Assembly: GCA_964489835.1 (NCBI GenBank)
Contig: CAZBBC010000087.1
Coordinates: 1 to 18,924 of the forward strand
DNA length: 18,924 bases
Source: CAZBBC01 sp964489835
GTDB lineage: Bacteria > Calditrichota > Calditrichia > JAJRVZ01
Reading direction: 5' to 3'
Shown: positions 1 through 7,327 of the stretch, piece by piece
How the letters are laid out: the number at the start of each line of letters is the position of its first letter
How positions within the stretch are numbered: position 1 is the stretch's first letter
Program-made: the position numbers and the translations under genes
Notes under the pieces: generated by a model
Told to the model about the DNA's origin: nothing
What the model saw: only the letters and a program-made list of their open reading frames with translations
Database searches by the model: none

Positions 1-166
1 TAAGCGCTGAAAGCATCTAAGTGCGAAACCCAACCCAAGATGAGGTATCCCTTCCGCGTTAGCGGAACTGAAGGCACCTTCGAGATGAGGAGGTAGATAG
101 GCTGCAGGTGTACGCACAGTAATGTGTTTAGCCAAGCAGTACTAATCGGCCGTGAGATTTAACCAT
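1..166 (+). rRNA. rrl: 23S ribosomal RNA, 3' end (partial)
   Basis: The first 166 bases read as the conserved 3'-terminal domain of bacterial 23S rRNA: a segment beginning TAAGCGCTGAAAGCATCTAA, then GATGAGGTATCCC, and ending in the typical AGCAGTACTAATCGGCCG followed by TGAGATTTAACC. The gene is cut by the left edge of the window. The exact mature 3' end is an estimate from the usual end after the final TTAACC. A 5S gene follows in the same direction, as in a standard rrn operon. Confidence 0.95.
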
Positions 167-290
167 TAATTTTATACCTGCCGCGACAGATAACTCTGTA
201 CTTAACATATTCGTAAAACGTAGCGCGTTAAACGTAATGCGTTAAAAAACGCAATTACGCCAGACGCCTTACGCTCAACGATAAAGTTTA
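167..290 (+). other. 23S-5S internal transcribed spacer
   Basis: About 124 bases separate 23S from 5S. I see no tRNA in it. It contains two variants of a short motif (CGTAGCGCGTTAA and CGTAATGCGTTAA, 219-244) and an imperfect hairpin, GTAATGCGTT (234-243) pairing with AACGCAATTAC (248-258) with one bulged base. This could be an RNase III type processing stem or a remnant of a dispersed repeat; the sequence does not decide between them. Confidence 0.7.
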
Positions 291-397
<107 letters not shown>

Positions 398-405
<8 letters not shown>

Positions 406-414
406 TTTTTTTTT
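398..414 (+). terminator. T-tract directly after the 5S terminal helix, probable rrn terminator
   Basis: The 3' strand of 5S helix I (398-405) is followed at once by nine T residues (406-414). A strong GC-containing stem plus a T run resembles an intrinsic terminator. It lies 13 bases before the stop codon of the oppositely oriented GT9 gene, so the rrn operon and the polysaccharide locus converge here. Confidence 0.55.
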
Positions 415-427
415 GCCTAAAATGTAC

Positions 428-1459
428 TCATGCCAGTATTGTCTGAATACGCTCAAAAGCCGCTTCTGCGGTTATTGAAGACATGTCAGTATTTACAGGC
501 TTGCCATTATCCAAAACTTGCGGTGTGATATAATGCCGTTCTGATTTCCCATAGGGCCCCCACCTTCCCGGACCTAAACCAGGCGATAAGGGATAAAAAC
601 CGAGAACCGGTGTCCCCATCGCAACTGCTAAATGTAAGGGACCGGTACTGTTTGAAATGAATAATGCGGCATGTTTTAAAAGAACAGCCAGAGCGTTCAA
701 ATCAAAAGCGTCTACAAAATCCACAAATGTTGTATTGGATGCATATATCGAGGAAAGAAAATCCATCTCGGAGGATATACCCGATAATCCTACATCGTAT
801 TTTCCCCACTGGTTTAATAATTGTATTAATTTGATGTAATTCTTAATCGGCCAGTCAATAGAAGATCCACCACTTCCCGGATGAATAACAATGAAAGGTC
901 TATGGCCAAATTTTTTGGTTACAATGGTCTGAATGGTATTCTCCACTTTGGCCGGAAAATTAAAATGAGTATAGATATCCGAACTTTTTGTAGAATGGGT
1001 ACCCATCTTGTCAAGCAACCTTAAATTGTATTCCGCTTCGTGATATTGATTGTGCTTTCGATGCTCATATTGCCGGTGAGTAAATAAAAATGAATACCAA
1101 CGAAAACCAGTTCCAATGCTATATTTTATCTGTGAAAAATATGTTGCTAATGCGAGTGGAAATCTGGGAAGTAAATGAATGGCAAGATCGAATTGAAAGT
1201 TTTTAATATCTTTTCCGAGTCTAAAAATACCCTTCATTCCTTTGTGTTTGTTTTGTTGATCATAAATAATTAAATCGGAGATGAGAGAATACGATCGAAG
1301 TATCTGAGAGGTATATTCGGTACACAAATAGACGATATCCGCATCGGGGAAATTTTCTTTTAAATTGCTAACTACCGGCAGTGTCAGGATAACATCTCCT
1401 AACCGGTCGGGTCGTACAACTAAAATTTTTTTTAGGGGATGAGTGAAATGAATGCTCAT
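428..1459 (-). CDS. Glycosyltransferase family 9 (ADP-heptose:LPS heptosyltransferase-like)
   Basis: The 343-residue protein has the length and motifs of GT9 heptosyltransferases: an N-terminal RPDRLGDVILTLP (about 16-28), HPGSGGS (193-199) opening the nucleotide-sugar-binding half, SNSTGPLHLA (269-278) and GFYP (287-290), then RWGPYG near the C terminus. The family transfers heptose from ADP-heptose to the LPS inner core at the cytoplasmic face of the inner membrane; some members use other sugars. With gmhA at the far end of the same locus, heptose is the likely donor sugar (inference). ATG start at 1459, one base after the TAG stop of the upstream GT2, so the two are almost certainly co-transcribed; the ribosome site is only A/G-rich. 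It is the last gene before the convergent rrn operon. Confidence 0.88.
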   Translation of the reverse strand: MSIHFTHPLKKILVVRPDRLGDVILTLPVVSNLKENFPDADIVYLCTEYTSQILRSYSLISDLIIYDQQNKHKGMKGIFRLGKDIKNFQFDLAIHLLPRFPLALATYFSQIKYSIGTGFRWYSFLFTHRQYEHRKHNQYHEAEYNLRLLDKMGTHSTKSSDIYTHFNFPAKVENTIQTIVTKKFGHRPFIVIHPGSGGSSIDWPIKNYIKLIQLLNQWGKYDVGLSGISSEMDFLSSIYASNTTFVDFVDAFDLNALAVLLKHAALFISNSTGPLHLAVAMGTPVLGFYPLSPGLGPGRWGPYGKSERHYITPQVLDNGKPVNTDMSSITAEAAFERIQTILA

Positions 1460-1460
1460 T

Positions 1461-2231
1461 CTACTGTGGCTTTTTTCTTTTTAATTCTAAATATTTAAAA
1501 TAACGCATCGGAAAGTTTATCATATCAAAAAAAGCGGCGAGCAACCCCGGAAATCCATCTAAAAAACCTAAATTAAATAAATATCGTTTAACAAATCTGC
1601 TAAATGGTTTTAAAAATATATATTTGATCCCACTCCATTTTGGCGGTGGATTTTCATATAAGTAGAGTGCCTCAAAGGAGGTGTAAAAGTTGAACTTTTT
1701 TATATAAATTTCCAACGTCGGATAGGGATGATGAAAAATCGGATGCTGCGATTTTCCTGTAGACCCATTAACCTGTAATCGCTCGTGAACGTGTTTACAG
1801 GGGAAGTGCGCTTTATCTTTTCTGAATAGCCGTAATTGGTAATCCGGATATTGTGATCCATGCTTCAACCAGCTTCCCAGAATATGGTTTTTTCTGGGAA
1901 ATAAATAGGCATCATATACTGGATTTTTAATTTCTTTTCTTATCCATTGCGCAGTCCGTACGGGTATTCTTTCATCCGGATCCAGATATAATACCCACAG
2001 CGAAGTGCTCTGATTAATCCCAAAACTTTTATTTATGTTTAAATTTCTCAAATTCGGACGCGAAAAGACGCGATCGGTATATCTTCTGGCAATTTCAAGT
2101 GAATGATCGTTACTTTCACAATCAACGTATATAATTTCATCTGCCCATTTCAATGATTCCAGGCATTGGGATAAATTTTCGGCTTCATTGTGACCGATCA
2201 GCGATATGGTTATTTTAAAAATGTTTTTCAT
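1461..2231 (-). CDS. Glycosyltransferase family 2, LPS-core type (WaaE/KdtX-like)
   Basis: The 256-residue protein begins with a GT-A fold signature: ISLIGHNEAENL (9-20), VDCESND (36-42) and the DXD-type LDPDER (83-88). The tail contains GFLDGFPGLLAAF, common in the beta-1,4-glucosyltransferase-like GT2 group that works on LPS inner core. It would add one hexose to a lipid-linked acceptor on the inner face of the membrane; donor and acceptor cannot be read from the sequence. Its first 17 bases overlap the 3' end of the upstream GT4 (2215-2231), implying translational coupling. The sequence before the ATG is almost all A, with no real Shine-Dalgarno, which also points to coupling. Confidence 0.87.
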   Translation of the reverse strand: MKNIFKITISLIGHNEAENLSQCLESLKWADEIIYVDCESNDHSLEIARRYTDRVFSRPNLRNLNINKSFGINQSTSLWVLYLDPDERIPVRTAQWIRKEIKNPVYDAYLFPRKNHILGSWLKHGSQYPDYQLRLFRKDKAHFPCKHVHERLQVNGSTGKSQHPIFHHPYPTLEIYIKKFNFYTSFEALYLYENPPPKWSGIKYIFLKPFSRFVKRYLFNLGFLDGFPGLLAAFFDMINFPMRYFKYLELKRKKPQ

Positions 2232-3342
2232 TTTTTTTCTTTATTAGATTTTTATAAATCGTGGCCACTGATTTTGCTACTTTCATAATATCAAACTTGC
2301 TTTTAAAATCGAGAATATTATTTTCTGAAATTCTTTTCTTTAATACCGGATCGTTTAAAATTTTTAAGATAGCATCGGCCATTGCATATGGATCTTCCGC
2401 TGGAATAATAAAACCGTTATGTCCATCTTGTATAATTTCCGGGAGCACATTTATCTGAGTGGCAACAACAGGTGTCCCTGTAGCCAGATACTCCATTGCA
2501 ATTCGTGAGATTACTTCTGAACCTGTAGAAGCAATCACTCCTATATCTAATATCGATTGCAATTCATTAACCGGCTCATAGTGATCAATAAAAAGTATAT
2601 GATGATTTAAATTCAAGCTTTCTGCCAGAGATTTCAATTCTTTGACTGAGACTTCCACTTCTTTTCCACTGATAATAAATATTACATTCGGAAGTTGTTC
2701 CAAAACCAGGGAAGCTGCCATAATAAAAGTTGTATGGCCTTTAATGGGTGACAAACGAGATATCATCCCAACAATATAAGATCCGTCGCTTATTTTAAGT
2801 TTCTCTAATAGCTGAGAATTCTTATTACTTGGGTGGAATTGATTACCATCGACACCACCTGGGAAAATTGAATATGTAGGATTGAAATTTCTCCAGGTTG
2901 AAATGTATCTGTAAAAAGTAGATTCGGAACTTAAAATATGATAGTCGGTTATCTTTAAATGTAACCACCTGTTTATAAAATTATTTTTTGGAGAGCGCAC
3001 ATCACCCAAGGTACGTACAATCGGAATATTGAGATTTTTTGCAATCAACGCAGTAAATAAATGATCTTCAGAGCGATGTGTATTGACAATTTCTATCTTT
3101 TTTTCTTTTATAAAATTATAAAGCCTCAACAAATCGAAAATCAAAATAATCGGGTTGAAACTGGCAAATCTTATTCCGAATGTTTCCAAACCTGCTTTTT
3201 GGGCCATTATGGTGGAAGGATACCCCGGATCCCCGGAAACATAAACCTGGTGTCCAAGTCCGGAAAGTGCTTTGGCCGTACTTATCGCATAATACGCATT
3301 TGCATTCCACCAACGAACAGAAACCGTAATTAGAATATTCAC
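2215..3342 (-). CDS. Glycosyltransferase family 4 (GT-B fold)
   Basis: The 375-residue protein has the two Rossmann-like halves of GT4 enzymes. The acceptor half starts MNILITVSV and contains NTHRSEDHL (about 88-95). The donor half shows VGMISRLSPIKGH (191-203) and the EX7E motif E276-E284 followed by GTPVVAT and NGFIIP. It is a retaining transferase for an undefined sugar. The start codon is GTG at 3342, chosen because it gives the usual N-terminal beta strand; a GGA lies 9 bases before it. The C terminus is lysine-rich and overlaps the downstream GT2 by 17 bases. A 521-base gap separates it from the epimerase upstream, so it may begin its own transcript. Confidence 0.88.
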   Translation of the reverse strand: MNILITVSVRWWNANAYYAISTAKALSGLGHQVYVSGDPGYPSTIMAQKAGLETFGIRFASFNPIILIFDLLRLYNFIKEKKIEIVNTHRSEDHLFTALIAKNLNIPIVRTLGDVRSPKNNFINRWLHLKITDYHILSSESTFYRYISTWRNFNPTYSIFPGGVDGNQFHPSNKNSQLLEKLKISDGSYIVGMISRLSPIKGHTTFIMAASLVLEQLPNVIFIISGKEVEVSVKELKSLAESLNLNHHILFIDHYEPVNELQSILDIGVIASTGSEVISRIAMEYLATGTPVVATQINVLPEIIQDGHNGFIIPAEDPYAMADAILKILNDPVLKKRISENNILDFKSKFDIMKVAKSVATIYKNLIKKKNEKHF

Positions 3343-3474
3343 CTTTTTATTCCAATAGATAATGAACCTGGGCTATTTATAAACCACTGAGCGCACCCGT
3401 CTGAGCCACGTCTGCGCCGGGCAGGCAGAGTTAATGAAATGAAATTATTGATGATTCAAATACTCAGCGTCTAT

Positions 3475-3502
3475 ATTATAATTATATATTTTACATTGAT
3501 AA
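3475..3502 (-). promoter_or_regulatory. Possible sigma70-type promoter for the GT4-GT2-GT9 genes
   Basis: On the minus strand TTATCA (3502-3497), a 16-base spacer and a perfect TATAAT (3480-3475) lie about 130 bases before the GTG start at 3342. The region is very AT-rich, so chance matches are likely. The 521-base gap to the previous gene makes a separate promoter reasonable. Confidence 0.3.
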
Positions 3503-3577
3503 CTCTTGTATCTATTTGTTTTTATTTAAATTAATTTTAGTCTCTTGATTTTGCCCATAATTCTGTGATAATTTTTT

Positions 3578-3656
3578 AGATTGCTTCGCTATCGCTCGCA
3601 ATGACGATAGTGTAGCCGTCATTGCGAGTCACGAAGAATGAGTGACGAAGCAATCT
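3578..3656. repeat. Two-tier palindromic repeat (small MITE/REP-like element)
   Basis: Perfect outer arms AGATTGCTTCG (3578-3588) and CGAAGCAATCT (3646-3656) enclose perfect inner arms CTCGCAATGAC (3595-3605) and GTCATTGCGAG (3618-3628). Elements with this ATTGCTTCG/CTCGCAATGAC wording are common as dispersed intergenic repeats in many environmental bacterial genomes (recalled, not searched). The element lies downstream of the epimerase and might also act as a transcript end. Confidence 0.75.
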
Positions 3657-3717
3657 CTTGTAATTATTGAGGCTAGGTCTCTTTTTTGCGGAGTAAAAGA
3701 CATCATCACATTCGTTT

Positions 3718-3791
3718 ATCTAAAGCGAAGTTAATACGATAATTATATTAATAATTAAAAACTTCGTGTGCTTCATCCGCTTCGTGGTTGA
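3718..3791. repeat. Dispersed repeat unit, uninterrupted copy
   Basis: This unit matches 14152-14253: an AT-rich half (AAGTTAATACGATAATTATA here) followed by CTTCGTGTGC (3762-3771) and CCGCTTCGTGGTTGA (3777-3791). Here only the five bases TTCAT separate the two conserved words; in the other copy 33 bases do. It is a non-coding intergenic repeat. Confidence 0.65.
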
Positions 3792-3863
3792 TATTTAGAT
3801 CAACACAGCATGGGCCTACTCTGAGTTCGCTGTGGTTTAAATTAGCTCAGATCAGAAACCAAT

Positions 3864-4841
3864 TTATTCGTTTGTGACCATTATTTTTCGATGATAGTCT
3901 ATGGTGATCTTAATAATTTCATCCAATGATTTTGACGGTTGATATCCTAATAATTTCTTTATTTTTGAATTATCCGGGCAGCGTCTATCCATATCCTCAA
4001 ATCCACCCTCATACGCCTCATCATAAGGGATATATTTTAATTCTGATTTACTTCCACTCAGATGTTTGACTCTCTCAGCCAGTGCTTCAATGGTAATTTC
4101 CTGGGAATTTCCAACATTAAAAACCCCGCCTATCGATTCCTCAATTTCCATTAATCCAACAAGAACGTTAATACAATCTCCGACAAACGTAAAACTTCTC
4201 GACTGTTTTCCATCACCATATATGGTTATCGGTTCGTTTTTTATGGCCTGCCTGACAAAAGTAGGAAGTACCATTCCGTATCTGCCAATCTGGCGGGGCC
4301 CGACAGTGTTAAATAATCGGGCAATAATGATCGGAAGTTTATATTCTTTATAATAAGCTAATGCAAGAAATTCATCAATGGCTTTGGAAGCCGCATAGCT
4401 CCAACGATGGGCCGTAGTTGGCCCGTATTGCCGATCCGCTTTTTCTTCCAACTTTTCATGTGGCAGTTTTCCATATACTTCTGAGGAAGAGGCTATTAGT
4501 ACTTTCTTTCTGGCTTTATTGGCGAATTTCAACACATTTTCCATACCCCGGATATTGGTTTCAATGGTTTCGACCGGCCTGTCTATAATCAGCTTTACAC
4601 CGACGGCAGCCGCCAGATGGTAAACAACATCACTGTGATTGATCAGATCCTCCAGCACCCATTCATTCATAATGGTCGTTTGAAAAAAATCAAAATTTTC
4701 ATTACTTAGAAGATGGGAGATATTTCTTTTCCGTCCGGTAGAAAGATTATCTATTACTGCAACTTCTGATCCTTTTTCCAGTAAAGCCTCGCATAAGTGT
4801 GATCCGATAAAACCAGCGCCACCTGTAATCAATGCCCGCAT
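3864..4841 (-). CDS. NAD-dependent nucleotide-sugar epimerase/decarboxylase (extended SDR)
   Basis: The 325-residue extended short-chain dehydrogenase/reductase has the NAD-binding GGAGFIGSH (7-15), SSSEVYG with S118-S120 and E121, the catalytic Y149-x3-K153 pair, and NTVGPRQ followed by GDGKQSRSF in the sugar-nucleotide-binding C-terminal half. SSE-VYG rather than TDE-VYG resembles UDP-glucuronate decarboxylases (UXS) more than RmlB-type 4,6-dehydratases, so UDP-xylose formation is a reasonable guess. A 4-epimerase is the main alternative. It acts in the cytosol and supplies a donor for the nearby transferases. ATG start at 4841 has a strong AAGGAG eight bases upstream, embedded in the stop region of the preceding WecA-like gene (5-base gap): same operon. 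Confidence 0.85.
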   Translation of the reverse strand: MRALITGGAGFIGSHLCEALLEKGSEVAVIDNLSTGRKRNISHLLSNENFDFFQTTIMNEWVLEDLINHSDVVYHLAAAVGVKLIIDRPVETIETNIRGMENVLKFANKARKKVLIASSSEVYGKLPHEKLEEKADRQYGPTTAHRWSYAASKAIDEFLALAYYKEYKLPIIIARLFNTVGPRQIGRYGMVLPTFVRQAIKNEPITIYGDGKQSRSFTFVGDCINVLVGLMEIEESIGGVFNVGNSQEITIEALAERVKHLSGSKSELKYIPYDEAYEGGFEDMDRRCPDNSKIKKLLGYQPSKSLDEIIKITIDYHRKIMVTNE

Positions 4842-4846
4842 ATATA

Positions 4847-5950
4847 TTACTCCTTTGTATTTTTATTTCGTTTTCCGATAAACATTAATATGGAAATAAT
4901 GATCAAAATAATAATTATTTGAAAAAATATGAGAATCGCTAAAGGAACTGACAGAGAAGGCAAAAGAAATGCTGCTAATCCTATGGCGATCGTCAATAAA
5001 TAGATGATATTCACCGTCTGTGGTACGGTAAAACCCATATCTACCAGACGGTGAGAAAGATGTCTTTTATCTCCGATATAAATAGGCCGCCTTTCTTTTA
5101 ATCGAATAAGGATCACCGAGGTCGTATCAAAGAGAGGAATGCTGAGAATGACAACAGGCATTAACGCGGGCAGCAAACTGGAACTGTGCGGTGTCACATA
5201 ACTGGCGGAGATTGTGAGTGTACCCAACAAATATCCGAGGAAAAGACTACCGCCATCTCCCATAAATATTTTGGATGGGTAATAATTGTATTTTATAAAA
5301 CCAAGCACACTACCAATAAATATACTAAGGATCATTGCCATAAAAAATTGACCCTGTGAAGCAGAAATACAGAAAAAGATAAATGCCGAAATTCCAGCCA
5401 CACCAGAAGAAAGGCCGTCCATATTATCAAGCAGGTTAAAAGCGTTAGTGATAAGCACGATCCAGATTATGCTGACGATCCAATCCATCCAATCAGTTGG
5501 AAAAAAAGATATTCGAACGCCAAAATAAACGGCAATCAAGGCGGCAACCGTTTGCAAGAGAATTTTTACCGGGGGGGAAATGAGCTTACTGTTAATATCA
5601 TCGATAACACCGACAGCGACTATCAAAAGCGATCCGGTCACGATTGCTGCTAATTTTGGCCAGACGTTTAAAAAAAGAGGATATTGAGACGTCAACGCAG
5701 CAAAATGGGATTGAATATAGGCCTGGTTTTTCAGAATCAGATATAGAATAATATTAAAGAGGAGCACGAATGTAAAAGAAAAAAATATTGCCACGCCACC
5801 AAGATAAGGTTTTGGATCATGGTGTATTTTACGCTCACCGGGATGATCGAGGATTTTGTTCTTTATCGCATATTTCTTTACCGGTGGAACCAGGATCAAA
5901 GACAATAGACAAGAAAAGAAAAAAAGATAAAAGTAAATGATGTATCTCAA
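4847..5950 (-). CDS. Polyprenyl-phosphate N-acetylhexosamine-1-phosphate transferase (MraY/WecA/TagO family)
   Basis: The 367-residue protein is strongly hydrophobic, with about ten or eleven membrane segments. Family motifs are in order: DHPGERKIHHDPKPYLGG (35-52), IDD with D117-D118, NAFNLLDNMDGL (169-180), MGDGGS (230-235) and HLSHR (297-301). These transfer a sugar phosphate, usually GlcNAc-1-P or a relative, from a UDP-sugar to undecaprenyl phosphate on the inner membrane. That is the first step of O-antigen or other wall glycan assembly. The HLSHR form of the fifth cytoplasmic motif fits WecA/TagO rather than MraY. The start is TTG at 5950, overlapping the TGA of the upstream GT4, with GAGGG six bases before it; no ATG gives the first membrane helix. 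Confidence 0.9.
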   Translation of the reverse strand: MRYIIYFYLFFFSCLLSLILVPPVKKYAIKNKILDHPGERKIHHDPKPYLGGVAIFFSFTFVLLFNIILYLILKNQAYIQSHFAALTSQYPLFLNVWPKLAAIVTGSLLIVAVGVIDDINSKLISPPVKILLQTVAALIAVYFGVRISFFPTDWMDWIVSIIWIVLITNAFNLLDNMDGLSSGVAGISAFIFFCISASQGQFFMAMILSIFIGSVLGFIKYNYYPSKIFMGDGGSLFLGYLLGTLTISASYVTPHSSSLLPALMPVVILSIPLFDTTSVILIRLKERRPIYIGDKRHLSHRLVDMGFTVPQTVNIIYLLTIAIGLAAFLLPSLSVPLAILIFFQIIIILIIISILMFIGKRNKNTKE

Positions 5951-7119
5951 TTTAATCCCTCATTTTGGATCAGTTCACGATAGAGATTTTTTGTATCAGC
6001 AAGCAGTCTTTGTATGTCAAATTTTTCTATAACAGTGTGCCGACCCTTATCTGCAAAATTCTGGTATAATTCTCTGTCCTGGATAAGTCGGTCAATATAG
6101 ATTATAAAATCCTTTACTTCAAACGAATTAACAAGAAATCCGTTTTTTCCGTGTTCTATTAAATCGGGTACGCCACCGATGTTGCTGGCGATTACCGGTG
6201 TTGCAAAATATAGGCTTTCAATAATTGAAACCGGCGTTCCTTCATTTTTTGAGGTCATCAGCAGGATATCAATAGCCGCATAGATTTTTGCAATCTGTTT
6301 TATCCAACCGACAAAATGTACATTCTTGTGAATTCCTGCACGATGGACCTGGTTTTGCAAATCAGGCTGCAACTCCCCGTCTCCAATAATTAAAAAGTGC
6401 AGATCGTCGCGAAAATTTAACATCTCTTTCGCTATTTCAATGAATAGGGCATGATTTTTTATGGCGGTAAGACGCCCGACAATACCGATCGTTACGGCGT
6501 GGTCAGGAATGGAGAATTGTTTTCTTAACAAACCGGTATAATTATCTGTATTTCCCATTTCAGAAAAATCAAAACCAAGCGGTATCAGCGCTGTCTTTTC
6601 GCTGGAAACAATACGATACCGGTTACAAATATCGTTTTTTATCTGATTACTGATTACGACTATCTTTGTTGACAGGCAGGCAAGTAGTCGCTCGATCTGT
6701 ATGAATAGATGTGTCTTTAGAGGGGAAAAATAACCGGAAAATACATGTCCATGGAAGGTATGTATTCTTACAGGTACCCGGGCAAAAAAGGCGGCCAAAC
6801 GACCAACTAAACCTGCTTTGGCCAGATGGGTATGTACAATATCGGGCTTCTCTTTACGGAACAGCTTGAAAAGAATGAGGAATGTTTTTAAATCTTTGAG
6901 CAGAGATATTTCTCGCTGAAGTATTGGCAAATATTGGTGATACTTCTCTATATCCGGGAGTAAATAACTCATATCTCCTTCACCCTTGCTGATACTGCCG
7001 CTTATGAGCAGGGTATGATACTCTCTGTCATTCAGGTACTTCGTCAGTAAAAAGGTGTGGATAGCCGGTCCACCGATATTTAATCGTGATATTATTCGTA
7101 TTATTTTATATGGTTCGAT
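5947..7119 (-). CDS. Glycosyltransferase family 4, with no canonical start codon
   Basis: From the first ATG (6972) the reading gives 341 residues, but that lacks the first beta strand and glycine-rich loop of GT4 enzymes. The same frame continues 50 more sense codons upstream to a TAA at 7125-7123, and encodes exactly the missing part: KIIRIISRLNIGGPAIHTF and more. No ATG, GTG or TTG occurs in that stretch. The candidates are ATA at 7122 or ATC at 7119; ATC has AGGA six bases before it, so 7119 is used here. Counting from ATC the protein is 390 residues, with IGGP at 15-18, VGRLTAIKNH in the donor half and EX7E at E293/E301. It may be a rare non-AUG start, a decayed start codon or a sequencing error. 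The stop overlaps the TTG start of the WecA-like gene, so the two are coupled. Confidence 0.75.
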   Translation of the reverse strand: MEPYKIIRIISRLNIGGPAIHTFLLTKYLNDREYHTLLISGSISKGEGDMSYLLPDIEKYHQYLPILQREISLLKDLKTFLILFKLFRKEKPDIVHTHLAKAGLVGRLAAFFARVPVRIHTFHGHVFSGYFSPLKTHLFIQIERLLACLSTKIVVISNQIKNDICNRYRIVSSEKTALIPLGFDFSEMGNTDNYTGLLRKQFSIPDHAVTIGIVGRLTAIKNHALFIEIAKEMLNFRDDLHFLIIGDGELQPDLQNQVHRAGIHKNVHFVGWIKQIAKIYAAIDILLMTSKNEGTPVSIIESLYFATPVIASNIGGVPDLIEHGKNGFLVNSFEVKDFIIYIDRLIQDRELYQNFADKGRHTVIEKFDIQRLLADTKNLYRELIQNEGLN

Positions 7120-7169
7120 TATTTATCCTGACTAATTCATGAATTTTAGATCTATCATATGGTGACAAT

Positions 7170-7220
7170 TAAGTCTCCCCTTAAAAAAAGGGGACTAACC
7201 CCCTTTATTAAGGGGGAATT
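7170..7220. repeat. Double-hairpin C/G-run intergenic repeat
   Basis: Two adjacent inverted repeats, TCCCC...GGGGA (7175-7193) and CCCCTTTATTAAGGGG (core 7199-7214), lie in the 205-base gap between two GT4 genes. Similar CCCCCTTTATTAAGGGGG words are frequent dispersed repeats in draft environmental genomes (recalled, not searched). The element may also weaken transcription between the two genes. Confidence 0.6.
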
Positions 7221-7327
7221 AACTCGTTGATTTTATGTTATTTATAGATTTAATTATTTAATTTTATGAATAATTCGGATTATATACTCCCGGAAAACTA
7301 ACTCAATAATATTATTAAAAATAGTAT

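Larger units (their letters stand above)
3343..3863. other. 521-base intergenic region with dispersed repeats
   Basis: No credible gene is seen. From left to right it holds a GC-rich patch with related GTCTGAGCC and GTCTGCGCC words (about 3396-3417), a possible leftward promoter, a large palindromic repeat (3578-3656) and a second repeat unit (3718-3791) shared with 14152-14253. The patchwork suggests a site where small mobile repeats accumulate. Confidence 0.7.

Noticed and set aside
167..290. tRNA gene in the 23S-5S spacer
   Set aside because: No cloverleaf, TTCGA-type T-loop or CCA end can be drawn; tRNAs, if any, would be in the 16S-23S spacer outside the window.
3864..4841. RmlB-type dTDP-glucose 4,6-dehydratase
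   Set aside because: The expected TDE motif is replaced by SSE, and RmlA, RmlC and RmlD are absent nearby; a decarboxylase or epimerase is more likely.
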